Position numbers and translations under genes: made by a program
Source: Caldicellulosiruptor hydrothermalis 108
GTDB taxonomy: Bacteria; Bacillota; Thermoanaerobacteria; Caldicellulosiruptorales; Caldicellulosiruptoraceae
DNA: 64,000 nucleotides
Assembly: GCF_000166355.1 (NCBI RefSeq)
Contig: NC_014652.1
Span: forward strand, 62,001 to 126,000
Reading direction: 5' to 3'
Notes under the pieces: generated by a model
What the model was told of the DNA's origin: nothing
The model's database searches: none
Seen by the model: the letters and a program-made list of their open reading frames with translations, nothing else
Shown: in pieces, positions 55,933-64,000 of the stretch
Numbering within the stretch: position 1 is the stretch's first letter
Layout: each line of letters begins with the position of its first letter

Positions 55933-57078
55933 ATGAGAAAAAAGTTTTTGGTCAAAAAGATTTTCAATGGGCATTCTTTTATCGAAGACAATGTTTTGGT
56001 TGTAGAAGATGGAATAATTCTGGGAACGCAAGAAGGAATTGATACTGGAAAAGATGAGATTATAGACAGAAGAGATTTTATTTTATCACCTGGATTTGTT
56101 GACAAACACACACATGGTATTGGTGGAGTTGATTTTTTTGATACTACAGAGAATGATTTAAAAACAATCCAAAACTACTATTTTAAACATGGTGTTACAA
56201 CTATTGTACCTACAATTGTGTCAGCTCCGTTTGAAAACATATTTAAGCTTACAAAAGCTATTAAAGAAGCAAAGAAAGACCCAAATTTTAAGCTAAACAT
56301 CCCTGGAATATTCTTAGAAGGGCCATTTATAAACCCTGCAAAGAAAGGTGCACATGATGAGAGATTTTTGCAAAGGCCGACAGCTGAAAAGTTAGAAGAG
56401 CTGAGTTCTAATTGTGAAGAAAAAATTATTGATATTGCGCTTGCTCCAGAACTACTTGAAAATCCCAATGAATTTATTTCAAAGGCAGCAGAAAGAGGTA
56501 TTAACATTTCGCTTGGACACACAGAAAGCAGCTTTGAGCAGGCAGCACAAGCACATATGCTTGGTGCCAAAAGTATTGTTCACCTTTTTAACGCAATGCC
56601 ACAGCTACATCACAGGCAGAATTCTATTACCACATATGCGCTTTTGAGCAGCATCAAAGTGGAGTTAATTTGCGATTTTATTCACCTGTCTCCTGAGATT
56701 ATAAAGCTTACTTACAAGCTAAAAGGTCCTGAGAGTATTATAATAATTAGTGATTCTATTTCTGCAACAGACCTTTCTGATGGTGAGTATAGTTTAGGGG
56801 CCTTAGATGTAAAAGTTGAAAATGGAATTTGTAAATTAGCTGATGGTACCATCGCTGGCAGCACCTTGACAATTGATAAGGCAGTAAAGAACTTAATAAA
56901 AATTGGAATTAGATTAGAAGATGCACTGCAGGCAGCAACTTACAATCCATCAAGACTTCTTTCTCTTGAGTGCGGCAGGGTAAAAGAGGGCTTTAGGGCA
57001 GATTTTGTATTGATGGATGAGGATTTAAATATAAAAGAGGTATATATTGGGGGAGAGCTTGTGTATAAGGCACAATAA
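55933..57078 (+). CDS. nagA: N-acetylglucosamine-6-phosphate deacetylase
   Basis: This is a 381-residue amidohydrolase-superfamily enzyme that removes acetate from GlcNAc-6-phosphate to give glucosamine-6-phosphate. Visible motifs are DKHTHGIGG (metal ligands H59 and H61), FLEGPF, SLGHTES, HLFNAMPQLHHR and IISDSISATDL, where the Asp is catalytic. GAGGTG lies 8 bases before ATG 55933. The product feeds the SIS-type deaminase at 45294. It converges with regulator E, only 5 bases apart. Confidence 0.93.
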   Translation: MRKKFLVKKIFNGHSFIEDNVLVVEDGIILGTQEGIDTGKDEIIDRRDFILSPGFVDKHTHGIGGVDFFDTTENDLKTIQNYYFKHGVTTIVPTIVSAPFENIFKLTKAIKEAKKDPNFKLNIPGIFLEGPFINPAKKGAHDERFLQRPTAEKLEELSSNCEEKIIDIALAPELLENPNEFISKAAERGINISLGHTESSFEQAAQAHMLGAKSIVHLFNAMPQLHHRQNSITTYALLSSIKVELICDFIHLSPEIIKLTYKLKGPESIIIISDSISATDLSDGEYSLGALDVKVENGICKLADGTIAGSTLTIDKAVKNLIKIGIRLEDALQAATYNPSRLLSLECGRVKEGFRADFVLMDEDLNIKEVYIGGELVYKAQ

Positions 57079-57083
57079 ATTTT

Positions 57084-58673
57084 TCAAAGCAAGCTTTCCC
57101 TATATTGCGTTGGTGTAAGCCCAGTATACTTTTTGAAAACTTGAGAAAAATACTTCTCATCAGAAAAACCAACCATATTTGCAACCTGATATGTCTTTAA
57201 ATTTTGATTTTTCAAAAGTTCTTGGGCTTTTTGAATTCTAATTTTGTGCAGGTAATCAATGAAATTAATCTTCAGTTCCCGTTTAAATAGAATGCTCAAA
57301 TACGCAGGTGTTACATATACCTCTTTTGCAACACTTTCTAATGTGATGTTCTTGTTATAGTTTTTTTCAATGAAGTTAATGGCTGCTTTGACGATTAGAT
57401 TTTTGTTTTCGCTCTGCTCAATTCTATCCACTACTGCATTTAAAAAACTGAGTAGCGATGCTTTGAGCAGCTCTTTTTTTTCAGTTTTCAAAATGTTTTC
57501 AAAAACCTTGCTATTTACTACGTCATTTAAATCAATGCATTTTTCATGGCAGACTTTAATTATACTGCCCAGTAGCGCCAAAACGGCCGACTTTATAAAC
57601 CATTTGTTGAATGTATTAATGGCATACAATGAATTTATAAAGTTTTCAACTTTATCTTTAATAGTATCTTTCTGGCATAGCAAGAGGCTATTTATTATTG
57701 CTTTTTCCTCATCGATTGGGTAAAGCAGGGTATTTTTGTTAAGGCAAATATCATCATAGTATAATATGTCAATATCATCTGCAAAGAATTTGAGCTCTAA
57801 GGCATTTAATGCTTGTTCATAAGAGGAGTTAATTTTTTCAATTTTATCAATCCACCTGCTAACTCCAAAGTAAAGTTTCAGTCCAAGTTTTTCATCAACA
57901 ATTTTTTTGACTTTTGTAAGAATATCATCCATCATTTCTCTATCAAATTCAAAATCAGAATTGATTAATATAACTATTTCATTTCTGCCTCTGAAAACTT
58001 CTGCTCTAAAGTCTTCTAATTCTTCTTGAATTAAATTCACGCACGCAAGAGTGTACGCTTCTTGTTTTACAGGAGAAGAAGGGTAAGTATCAGATGCATT
58101 TTCAATATCAAATTTGGCAAGAACTACGCAATATTTTCCAGATGAAAGCTTTATATTGTACCTTTCAAATAGTTTTTCTATTTCTTCTTTACTGCGGATG
58201 CCAAATATAACCTCATTTAAGATTCTCTCTTTTAAAATTGGCAAAGTTTCATTGTAATATTCTATGAATCTGTTTATCAGGGCTTCTTTTTCCCTTTCTT
58301 TTTCAAGAACGTTTTTGGCCTTCAGCACTGCATCTAAGACTTCTTTCGGTCTGCAGGGCTTTAGCAAATAATTCAGGCTCCTTAGCTCAAGTGCTTTTTG
58401 GGCAAAGTAAAAGTCATCATACCCGCTTAAGATTATACTTTCAAATATATACCCTTCTTTTTTGGCATTTTCAATTACTTGAAGTCCATCTAACTTAGGC
58501 ATTTTGATATCTATCAAAACAATGTCAGGGCAAAGCATTCTAATTTTCTCAAGTGCCTCTTCACCGTTTGTTGCACATCCAACAATCTTAATTCCATTGT
58601 TTTCCCAATCAACAAGAGTTGAAATACCTTCAATTACCTCTGGCTCATCATCAGCAATAAGTAACTTTGTCAC
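57084..58673 (-). CDS. YesN-type response regulator, receiver plus AraC HTH (pair E)
   Basis: This 529-residue regulator has a receiver (D55 in LIDIKMP, S in IILSGYDDF, K in LLKPC), a long middle region, and an AraC HTH domain (about 425-525; VAKEVYVTPAYLSILFK and VGFSDEKYFSQVFK). GTG 58673 is chosen because AGGAG lies 9 bases upstream, whereas ATG 58682 touches that site. With this start the phospho-acceptor is D55, as in the other four regulators here. It follows kinase E by 37 bases. Confidence 0.87.
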   Translation of the reverse strand: MTKLLIADDEPEVIEGISTLVDWENNGIKIVGCATNGEEALEKIRMLCPDIVLIDIKMPKLDGLQVIENAKKEGYIFESIILSGYDDFYFAQKALELRSLNYLLKPCRPKEVLDAVLKAKNVLEKEREKEALINRFIEYYNETLPILKERILNEVIFGIRSKEEIEKLFERYNIKLSSGKYCVVLAKFDIENASDTYPSSPVKQEAYTLACVNLIQEELEDFRAEVFRGRNEIVILINSDFEFDREMMDDILTKVKKIVDEKLGLKLYFGVSRWIDKIEKINSSYEQALNALELKFFADDIDILYYDDICLNKNTLLYPIDEEKAIINSLLLCQKDTIKDKVENFINSLYAINTFNKWFIKSAVLALLGSIIKVCHEKCIDLNDVVNSKVFENILKTEKKELLKASLLSFLNAVVDRIEQSENKNLIVKAAINFIEKNYNKNITLESVAKEVYVTPAYLSILFKRELKINFIDYLHKIRIQKAQELLKNQNLKTYQVANMVGFSDEKYFSQVFKKYTGLTPTQYRESLL

Positions 58674-58710
58674 CCTTTTCATCTCCTTTTTTTACAAAAT
58701 ATTCTTACAA

Positions 58711-60501
58711 TCAACTTTCTACTGAAATATAATCTATAGGAAGTATCAATTTTACTTCTGTACCTTGTCCTGGCTGGCTTTGTATATTCAATTTGAAGTG
58801 TGTTTCATAGTAAAGTTTTAATCTTTCGTTGACATTTTTGATAGCATATCCAAAAGTAGCTTCCTTTCCTGATTCTAAAAGGTCTTTGATTCTATCGAGC
58901 TGCATTTTCGACATTCCAATTCCATTGTCTTTGATGGTAAAGCATAAATTTTCGCCTTCTTTTTCACCTGTTATTTGAATAAAAGTTGGGGTTGTTGAAT
59001 TTTCCATACCGTGAACGATGGCATTTTCAACAAACGGCTGTAGAATCAGTTTTGGTATATAATGGTCTAATATCTCAGGGTCAATTTCAATTGAATACTG
59101 AAGTTTATTTTTATATCTTTTGCTCTGCAAGAAAAGATAATGTTCAATTAGTTCTTTCTCACCCTTTACCTGAATGAACTCACTTCCCCTGTTTAAGGTA
59201 AGTCTAAAAAGCCTTGAAAGAGAATATATCATTTCGCTTATTTCGCTATCATGGGATTTTTCGGCCTTCCAGAATATAGTATCCAAAGTATTATAAAGAA
59301 AATGAGGATTTATCTGAGCTTCAAGTGCTTTCAGCTCTGCTTCTTTTTTGTGAATTTCCAATTTTAGCACTTTGTTTATCAGCTGATTTATTTTTTCCAC
59401 CATGTTGTTGTATTCACAAACAAGTATTGCAATTTCATCACTTGCATGCGGGTCAATATTTACCTGCTCTCGAAAGTTGCCCTGTCGCACCTTTTTCATA
59501 GAACTTACCAGCTTTTGGAGAGGTGCTGTGAGCATGGAGGAGAAATACATGGAGATTATAAAAGCAAAGATCAAACAGAGTATAAGTACCCTAATATATA
59601 GAAGGACAAACGAATTTCTAATAGCATTTATGGCATTTTCTAACGAAACAATGCTCACAAGCCGCCAGTTTGAGGTCGGGATGTAACTTGATGTTATTAA
59701 AAGTTTTGATGAATTGGCAGTAATTATTTCATTTTCTCTACTTAGGATGTTTTCATTCAAAAGCTTCTGGGCAAATGTAGCTGTAAACTGTGGTGTTGTG
59801 CTCTCAAGAGAAATAATTCTGTTGTTGCTGTCAGCTATAAAAAAGCATGCTTCTTTTTCCTTTAAATCTTCCATATAGATTTTTTCAATGGTTGGTATGT
59901 TTATACATATTATAAGCACTCCTGCAGGCTCGTATGTATTGAAGTCTAAAAGAAGCCTTGCCATGGCAATCTTAGGGTAATTGTTTTTTGCAATTAGAGT
60001 GAAAGGCAAGCTGTTTAGACTCAGCCATATAGGTGCACCTTTGTTTTTTATAATCTGTTTAAAAAAATCTGTAGATTTTAGTTCATAAAAATCAGCAACT
60101 CCAGTGCTATTGTCATTTGAAAAGTAATATTTATCACCTTGAAAAGAGTAGAGCATAATAAAACTTATATAATCTTTGGAAGCAAGAAGGCTTGCCAGTG
60201 GTTCTAAGGAATATTTGGTAAAATCAGGGCGCGGGCTGATAAAGTTTTGCACTCTTTGATCTAAAAACAAAAATGATGAAAGTTCATTTACATCTCTTTG
60301 AAGAAAATCTATGCTGGCAGCAATTCTTTTTGTGTCTCTTAAAAGTAGATTTCCGACCTCTTCTTTTAGCTGGTTTGTTGAAATGGTATATGAAAATAAA
60401 GCCAGCACCAAGGAGGTTACCACTATTATACTGTAGAAGAGAATGAGTATCTTGTATTTTATGCTCAGACGTAAAAAATAATTTTTGAGCTTTAAAAGCA
60501 T
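58711..60501 (-). CDS. YesM-family sensor histidine kinase (pair E)
   Basis: This is a 596-residue sensor with its first helix at about 17-37, an extracellular region to about 275, a second helix (about 280-303), HAMP (about 305-358), H400 in NPHFLYN and an ATPase domain with VENAIVHGM and IKDNGIGM. ATG 60501 is chosen because AAGAAGGTG lies about 10 bases upstream; the longer frame to 60549 has no site. It is divergent from transporter 5, its likely target. Confidence 0.88.
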   Translation of the reverse strand: MLLKLKNYFLRLSIKYKILILFYSIIVVTSLVLALFSYTISTNQLKEEVGNLLLRDTKRIAASIDFLQRDVNELSSFLFLDQRVQNFISPRPDFTKYSLEPLASLLASKDYISFIMLYSFQGDKYYFSNDNSTGVADFYELKSTDFFKQIIKNKGAPIWLSLNSLPFTLIAKNNYPKIAMARLLLDFNTYEPAGVLIICINIPTIEKIYMEDLKEKEACFFIADSNNRIISLESTTPQFTATFAQKLLNENILSRENEIITANSSKLLITSSYIPTSNWRLVSIVSLENAINAIRNSFVLLYIRVLILCLIFAFIISMYFSSMLTAPLQKLVSSMKKVRQGNFREQVNIDPHASDEIAILVCEYNNMVEKINQLINKVLKLEIHKKEAELKALEAQINPHFLYNTLDTIFWKAEKSHDSEISEMIYSLSRLFRLTLNRGSEFIQVKGEKELIEHYLFLQSKRYKNKLQYSIEIDPEILDHYIPKLILQPFVENAIVHGMENSTTPTFIQITGEKEGENLCFTIKDNGIGMSKMQLDRIKDLLESGKEATFGYAIKNVNERLKLYYETHFKLNIQSQPGQGTEVKLILPIDYISVES

Positions 60502-60824
60502 TTTACCAAAACACCTTCTTTTGAAGCTCACTTTTATTCTACAGGTCAAAGTATATTATACAACTTCATATATAAAATTCACAAGATATTCTTTTTTAGA
60601 AATACATCTTGCCATCAATCATCATAATTTTAATAACAATTAATAACTTGCATGCTCAAAATATCCATAAAAAATGCAAACCAAATTTAAAAATTGTCAC
60701 CTTAAAATTGTGAAAGTATGCTGATATAATTTAACCAAGACAGAATCAATTCTACCTTTGATTTTGGGGCGCCCCAAGAAAGCTTTTGAAAAACTTAAAA
60801 AACAAAAAAGGGAGGAAAAAAAGG
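60502..60824. other. Divergent intergenic region between kinase E and transporter 5
   Basis: These 323 AT-rich bases hold no convincing gene. The only clear element is an extended -10 box at 60722-60730, listed separately. GGGGCGCCCC at 60765-60774 is a short GC-rich palindrome between that promoter and the ribosome site, which stands out in this AT-rich stretch and could be an operator or a leader hairpin. Confidence 0.5.
60722..60730 (+). promoter_or_regulatory. Extended -10 promoter element of transporter 5
   Basis: TGATATAAT is an extended -10 box about 95 bases before ATG 60825. TTGTCA at 60694 is too far upstream (25 bases) to be a normal -35 box. The long leader includes the GC palindrome at 60765. 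Confidence 0.45.
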
Positions 60825-62147
60825 ATGTCAAAGAAAGCTTTAAAAGTGGTTGTTTCAGTCATGCTTATCGCAGCACTGATTGTAAGCGTATTTGGACTTG
60901 TCCAAGGGAATCTGACAGCCTCAGCATCAACCCAGAAAACAGTAAAAATCAAGTTCCTATCAAATCTGCCAGATAGAACCTCTAACCAGGGCAAACTTGA
61001 ACAGATGCTGATTGACAGCTACATGAAAGCAAATCCAAATGTCAAGATTGAAGTAGAAGCACTTCAGGATGAGCCTTACAAACAAAAATTCAAAGTATAT
61101 GTTGCAACAAATCAAATGCCAGACATCTTCATGGTATGGGGTCAGCCATCGTTCTTCTTACCGGTCATGAAAGCAGGTTATGCAGCAGAGATAAAGCTTG
61201 ACCAAATAAAAGGTTATGGGTTTAAGACATCCTCTCTTAAGGACTTTATGTACAATGGAAAACTCTATGGTCTTCCAAGAAACACAGACTTCATGGTACT
61301 TTACTACAACAAGGGCTTGTTTAACAAGTACAAAGTAAAAGTTCCAACAACATTTAATGAGCTTTTGAATGCAGCAAAAGTATTCAGGAAAAATGGCATT
61401 GCTCCAATTGCAATAAACGGGAAAGATAAGTGGATACTGGCAATTCTGTATCAGGAGCTTGTTGTGAAAGAAAGTGGAGATCAGAAGCTCATCTATGATG
61501 CAATCTCCAAAAAATCGGTTAGCAAGAACCAGATTCTTTTGAAAGCAGCAAAAGACCTTGTAAATCTTGTAAATGTAGGCGGATTCCAGGACGCATTTGT
61601 TGCGGCAGACTACGGTGCAGCAAACAATCTGTTTGCTCAGGAAAAAGCAGCAATGTATTATATGGGTTCATGGGAAGTAGGAATGGCAGCAAATCCAAAC
61701 TTCTCTGAGTCGTTCAAGAAAAATGTGGACGCAACATACTTCCCAATAATTTCTGGTGGCAAGGGCAAAAAGACAGACATTTTAGCATGGCATGGCGGTG
61801 GCTATGCAGTTTCTGCAAGCTCAAAGGTTAAGAATGAAGCAATGAAACTTCTTCTTTACATGATGCATCCAACAAGATGGGCAAAGATTGGTTGGCAGCA
61901 GGGACTTGTTGTTCCAGGACAGAACTGGGAGAAGTTTATGACAGGAAAAGAAACAGTTCTTCAGAAAAAGCTAACACAAATATTTAGCAGTGCAACATCT
62001 GTCAGCGGTACAGTATGGCAGGATGCATTTACTCCAAACTTCAAGACAGAGGCAGAAACACTTTGCCAGATGCTTGTTGCAAAAGCCATTACACCCGAAA
62101 AGTTCTTAGCAAAGATAGAAGAGCTTGCAAAGTTAGAGGTTAAGTAG
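60825..62147 (+). CDS. Sugar ABC transporter substrate-binding protein (transporter 5)
   Basis: This 440-residue MalE-like binding protein has a signal peptide at 1-34 (SKKALK, hydrophobic core, LTASAS) with no lipobox cysteine. Motifs such as TNQMPDIFMVWG, KLYGLPRN and LYYNKGLFNKY fit the family. ATG 60825 lies 10 bases after GGGAGG; an upstream TTG frame has no site. No glycosidase gene accompanies transporter 5 in the window, so the ligand cannot be guessed beyond an oligosaccharide. Confidence 0.88.
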   Translation: MSKKALKVVVSVMLIAALIVSVFGLVQGNLTASASTQKTVKIKFLSNLPDRTSNQGKLEQMLIDSYMKANPNVKIEVEALQDEPYKQKFKVYVATNQMPDIFMVWGQPSFFLPVMKAGYAAEIKLDQIKGYGFKTSSLKDFMYNGKLYGLPRNTDFMVLYYNKGLFNKYKVKVPTTFNELLNAAKVFRKNGIAPIAINGKDKWILAILYQELVVKESGDQKLIYDAISKKSVSKNQILLKAAKDLVNLVNVGGFQDAFVAADYGAANNLFAQEKAAMYYMGSWEVGMAANPNFSESFKKNVDATYFPIISGGKGKKTDILAWHGGGYAVSASSKVKNEAMKLLLYMMHPTRWAKIGWQQGLVVPGQNWEKFMTGKETVLQKKLTQIFSSATSVSGTVWQDAFTPNFKTEAETLCQMLVAKAITPEKFLAKIEELAKLEVK

Positions 62148-62163
62148 TTTAAAAATTAAATCA

Positions 62164-62203
62164 CCTGCTCCCAGGATATCAAAAAGAATGTCTTGGGAGC
62201 AGG
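62164..62203 (+). other. Intercistronic stem-loop between binding protein and permease (transporter 5)
   Basis: CCTGCTCCCA (62164-62173) and TGGGAGCAGG (62194-62203) form a perfect 10-pair stem with a 20-base loop. AATTTTATT follows, a weak U-tract at best, and the ribosome site of the permease comes 13 bases later. Confidence 0.65.
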
Positions 62204-62228
62204 AATTTTATTCACAAGGAGTGACAGT

Positions 62229-63116
62229 ATGCACAAAGTTTTGTCAGACAAAAGGACCATTTTGTTGCTGGTTTTGCCGGGACTATTGATATATACATTT
62301 GCAATTCTGTTTCCAATTATACTCAGTGTATATCTTGGAATGACAGACTGGTCAGGAATTGGTCGGCCAAATTTTATAGGACTTGAAAACTTCAAAAAGA
62401 TAATTTTTACAGACACAACTTTTTGGAAGTCACTCAGAAATGCTATACTTCTTGCTCTGGCATATGTATTTGTTCAGCACCCGATAGCCCTTGCGTTTGC
62501 CATATTCATTGATAAAGTTGGAGGAAGAGCTGAAAAAGTTTTCAGAACAATATTTTTCATACCCTGTGTGATACCAGTTGTTGTAACATCACGTATGTGG
62601 GTAAGTTTGTATGACCCTCAATATGGGCTTATAAACAAGATACTTGACTTTTTACACTTGGGATTTTTGAAACAGCAGTGGTTGGGGGATACCAAAACAG
62701 CTTTAATATCAGTCATTATAATCTGTATGTGGCAGGGTTTTGGCTGGGCACTTTTGATTTACTACGCGGGTCTAAAAGGCATACCAGAAGAACTTTATGA
62801 GGCGGCAAGAATTGATGGTGCAACAGGTGTTAAGCTTTATACAAAGATTACTGTGCCACTGCTTCAGCCAGTTATCAAAGTTAATTTTACAATAGCCATT
62901 ATATATGCTTTAAAACAAATGGAAACAGTTTATTTAACGACAAACGGTGGTCCCGGCGATGCAAGCCAGTTTTTGGCAAACTACCTGTATATCAGAGCAT
63001 TTAACTCATACCAGTATGGATACGCAAATGCAATTTCAGTGCTATTTGTTATAGCATGTTTGGCTGTCAATGTTCTTTTCCAGAAGATATTTAAATCAGA
63101 AAATTATGAGTTTTAA
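62229..63116 (+). CDS. Sugar ABC transporter permease, MalF-like (transporter 5)
   Basis: This is a 295-residue six-helix permease with the EAA loop EAARIDGAT followed by KITVP. ATG 62229 follows AAGGAG by 7 bases; the frame is open further upstream, but there it overlaps the stem-loop and has no ribosome site. Confidence 0.87.
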   Translation: MHKVLSDKRTILLLVLPGLLIYTFAILFPIILSVYLGMTDWSGIGRPNFIGLENFKKIIFTDTTFWKSLRNAILLALAYVFVQHPIALAFAIFIDKVGGRAEKVFRTIFFIPCVIPVVVTSRMWVSLYDPQYGLINKILDFLHLGFLKQQWLGDTKTALISVIIICMWQGFGWALLIYYAGLKGIPEELYEAARIDGATGVKLYTKITVPLLQPVIKVNFTIAIIYALKQMETVYLTTNGGPGDASQFLANYLYIRAFNSYQYGYANAISVLFVIACLAVNVLFQKIFKSENYEF

Positions 63117-63137
63117 CAAGACATGGGAGGTTTTGAC

Positions 63138-63980
63138 GTGGCAAGGGAAAGTAGTTTCAACAAAAAAAGCAGAGCTGTGCTTCTTGTTGTGCTGGGACTA
63201 TTCTCAATTGGACAGCTGTTTCCACTTGTTTGGCTGATTGACTTTTCGCTTTGTAAAAGTGGAGATGTATATGGCGCAAATATACTCAAAATTCCCAATC
63301 CCCCACAGTTTATAAATTATTATCTTGCATGGAGAGATGGAAAAATTCCGCAATATTTTATCAATAGTGTAATTGTAAATGTGACGTCTGTTCTGCTTGT
63401 TGTTCTGTTTTCGCTGATGATGGGGTATGCATTTGTAAGGATGGAGTGGAAGTGGAGCAATAAAGTTTTAACATATGTTTTGCTGGGACTCATGATACCA
63501 ATTCATGCAACACTTCTGCCAAACTTTGTTATTTTCAGACAGCTTAAGATGCTGGATTCATATTTTGCTCTGATAATTCCATACGTTGCATTTTCGCTGC
63601 CACAGGCAGTGTTCTTGATGACGGGGTTTATAGGAAGTATTCCACGAGCTTTAGAAGAGTCAGCAATTATAGATGGCTGCGGTATATTTAGAATACTGTT
63701 TCAGATTATTCTGCCTCTTTCAAAGCCTGCTATTGTAACCGTAACTGTCACTACATTTTTGAATACATGGAATGAATTTATTATGGCAGCAACATACCTG
63801 ACATCCGACAAGTTCAGAACCCTACCATTTTCAGTCTACAACTTTGCAGGTCAGTATGCATCTAACTATGCAGTTCAGTTTGCTGTAATGACAATAGTAG
63901 CTCTTCCATCACTGATAGTATATATTGCCCTGAACGAACAGGTTACAAAAGGGGTTACCCTGGGTGCTGTGAAGGGGTAA
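63138..63980 (+). CDS. Sugar ABC transporter permease, MalG-like (transporter 5)
   Basis: This is a 280-residue six-helix permease with the EAA loop ESAIIDGCG followed by QIILP and the usual C-terminus GAVKG. GTG 63138 is chosen because GGGAGG lies 7 bases before it; ATG 63123 lies upstream of that ribosome site. The gene ends 20 bases before the window does, so any enzyme that would reveal the substrate lies beyond. Confidence 0.87.
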   Translation: MARESSFNKKSRAVLLVVLGLFSIGQLFPLVWLIDFSLCKSGDVYGANILKIPNPPQFINYYLAWRDGKIPQYFINSVIVNVTSVLLVVLFSLMMGYAFVRMEWKWSNKVLTYVLLGLMIPIHATLLPNFVIFRQLKMLDSYFALIIPYVAFSLPQAVFLMTGFIGSIPRALEESAIIDGCGIFRILFQIILPLSKPAIVTVTVTTFLNTWNEFIMAATYLTSDKFRTLPFSVYNFAGQYASNYAVQFAVMTIVALPSLIVYIALNEQVTKGVTLGAVKG

Positions 63981-64000
63981 AAGTTAAGCACTTGGGGCTA

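Noticed and set aside
1-64000. Transposases, integrases, tRNA genes, CRISPR arrays or attachment sites
   Set aside because: I looked for repeat-spacer arrays, terminal inverted repeats, transposase motifs and tRNA-like cloverleaf ends as evidence of transfer and saw none. The island argument rests on gene content and the seam at 38906 only.

Overview
The window looks like an accessory carbohydrate island in an AT-rich, thermophilic, anaerobic Firmicute, most likely a Caldicellulosiruptor. The evidence is S-layer-anchored multimodular glycosidases, many YesM/YesN-type two-component systems, ABC sugar transporters without their own ATPases, and Lys/Glu/Ile-rich proteins with TTG/GTG starts and AGGAGG ribosome sites. 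The genus call is inferred from these traits and was not checked against a database.

Layout. Bases 1-900 are the chromosomal edge: the end of yycH, then yycI (WalK accessory genes) and a terminator. Bases 1045-16920 form a beta-1,3-glucan block: an Lpl-type ABC transporter (two permeases, then a large binding protein), a sensor kinase/AraC regulator pair, a 1732-residue S-layer-anchored GH16 glucanase with five CBM4-like domains, and a large cellobiose-phosphorylase-like enzyme that best fits beta-1,3-glucan phosphorylases (GH161). Bases 17003-37768 form an alpha-1,3-glucan block: a kinase/regulator pair whose regulator has a damaged receiver, two ABC transporters, two tandem GH65 phosphorylases, beta-phosphoglucomutase, a non-catalytic S-layer protein and a secreted GH87 alpha-1,3-glucanase. 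A truncated sensor gene at 37899-38906 marks a seam. Bases 38909-57078 form a chitobiose/GlcNAc block: two kinase/regulator pairs, an ABC transporter, a SIS-type glucosamine-6-phosphate deaminase, a hexose-phosphate mutase, a GH94 enzyme closely matching N,N'-diacetylchitobiose phosphorylase, a GNAT protein, a cytoplasmic GH20 and NagA. Bases 57084-63980 hold a fifth kinase/regulator pair and a fifth ABC transporter with no enzyme to reveal its substrate.

How it works together. Beta-1,3-glucan, alpha-1,3-glucan and chitin are the three main structural polymers of many fungal cell walls. My main inference is that this is a fungal-cell-wall utilisation island. Polymers are cut outside by GH16 and GH87, oligomers enter through ABC importers, and four intracellular phosphorylases split them with phosphate, saving ATP. 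The sugar phosphates are then handled by beta-phosphoglucomutase, a GlcNAc-1-phosphate-type mutase, NagA and the deaminase. No secreted chitinase, GlcNAc kinase, transporter ATPase, tRNA, CRISPR or transposase is visible here.

Two patterns recur. Every transporter has a strong stem-loop without a U-tract at the boundary between its binding-protein gene and its permease genes. All five binding proteins lack a lipobox cysteine.
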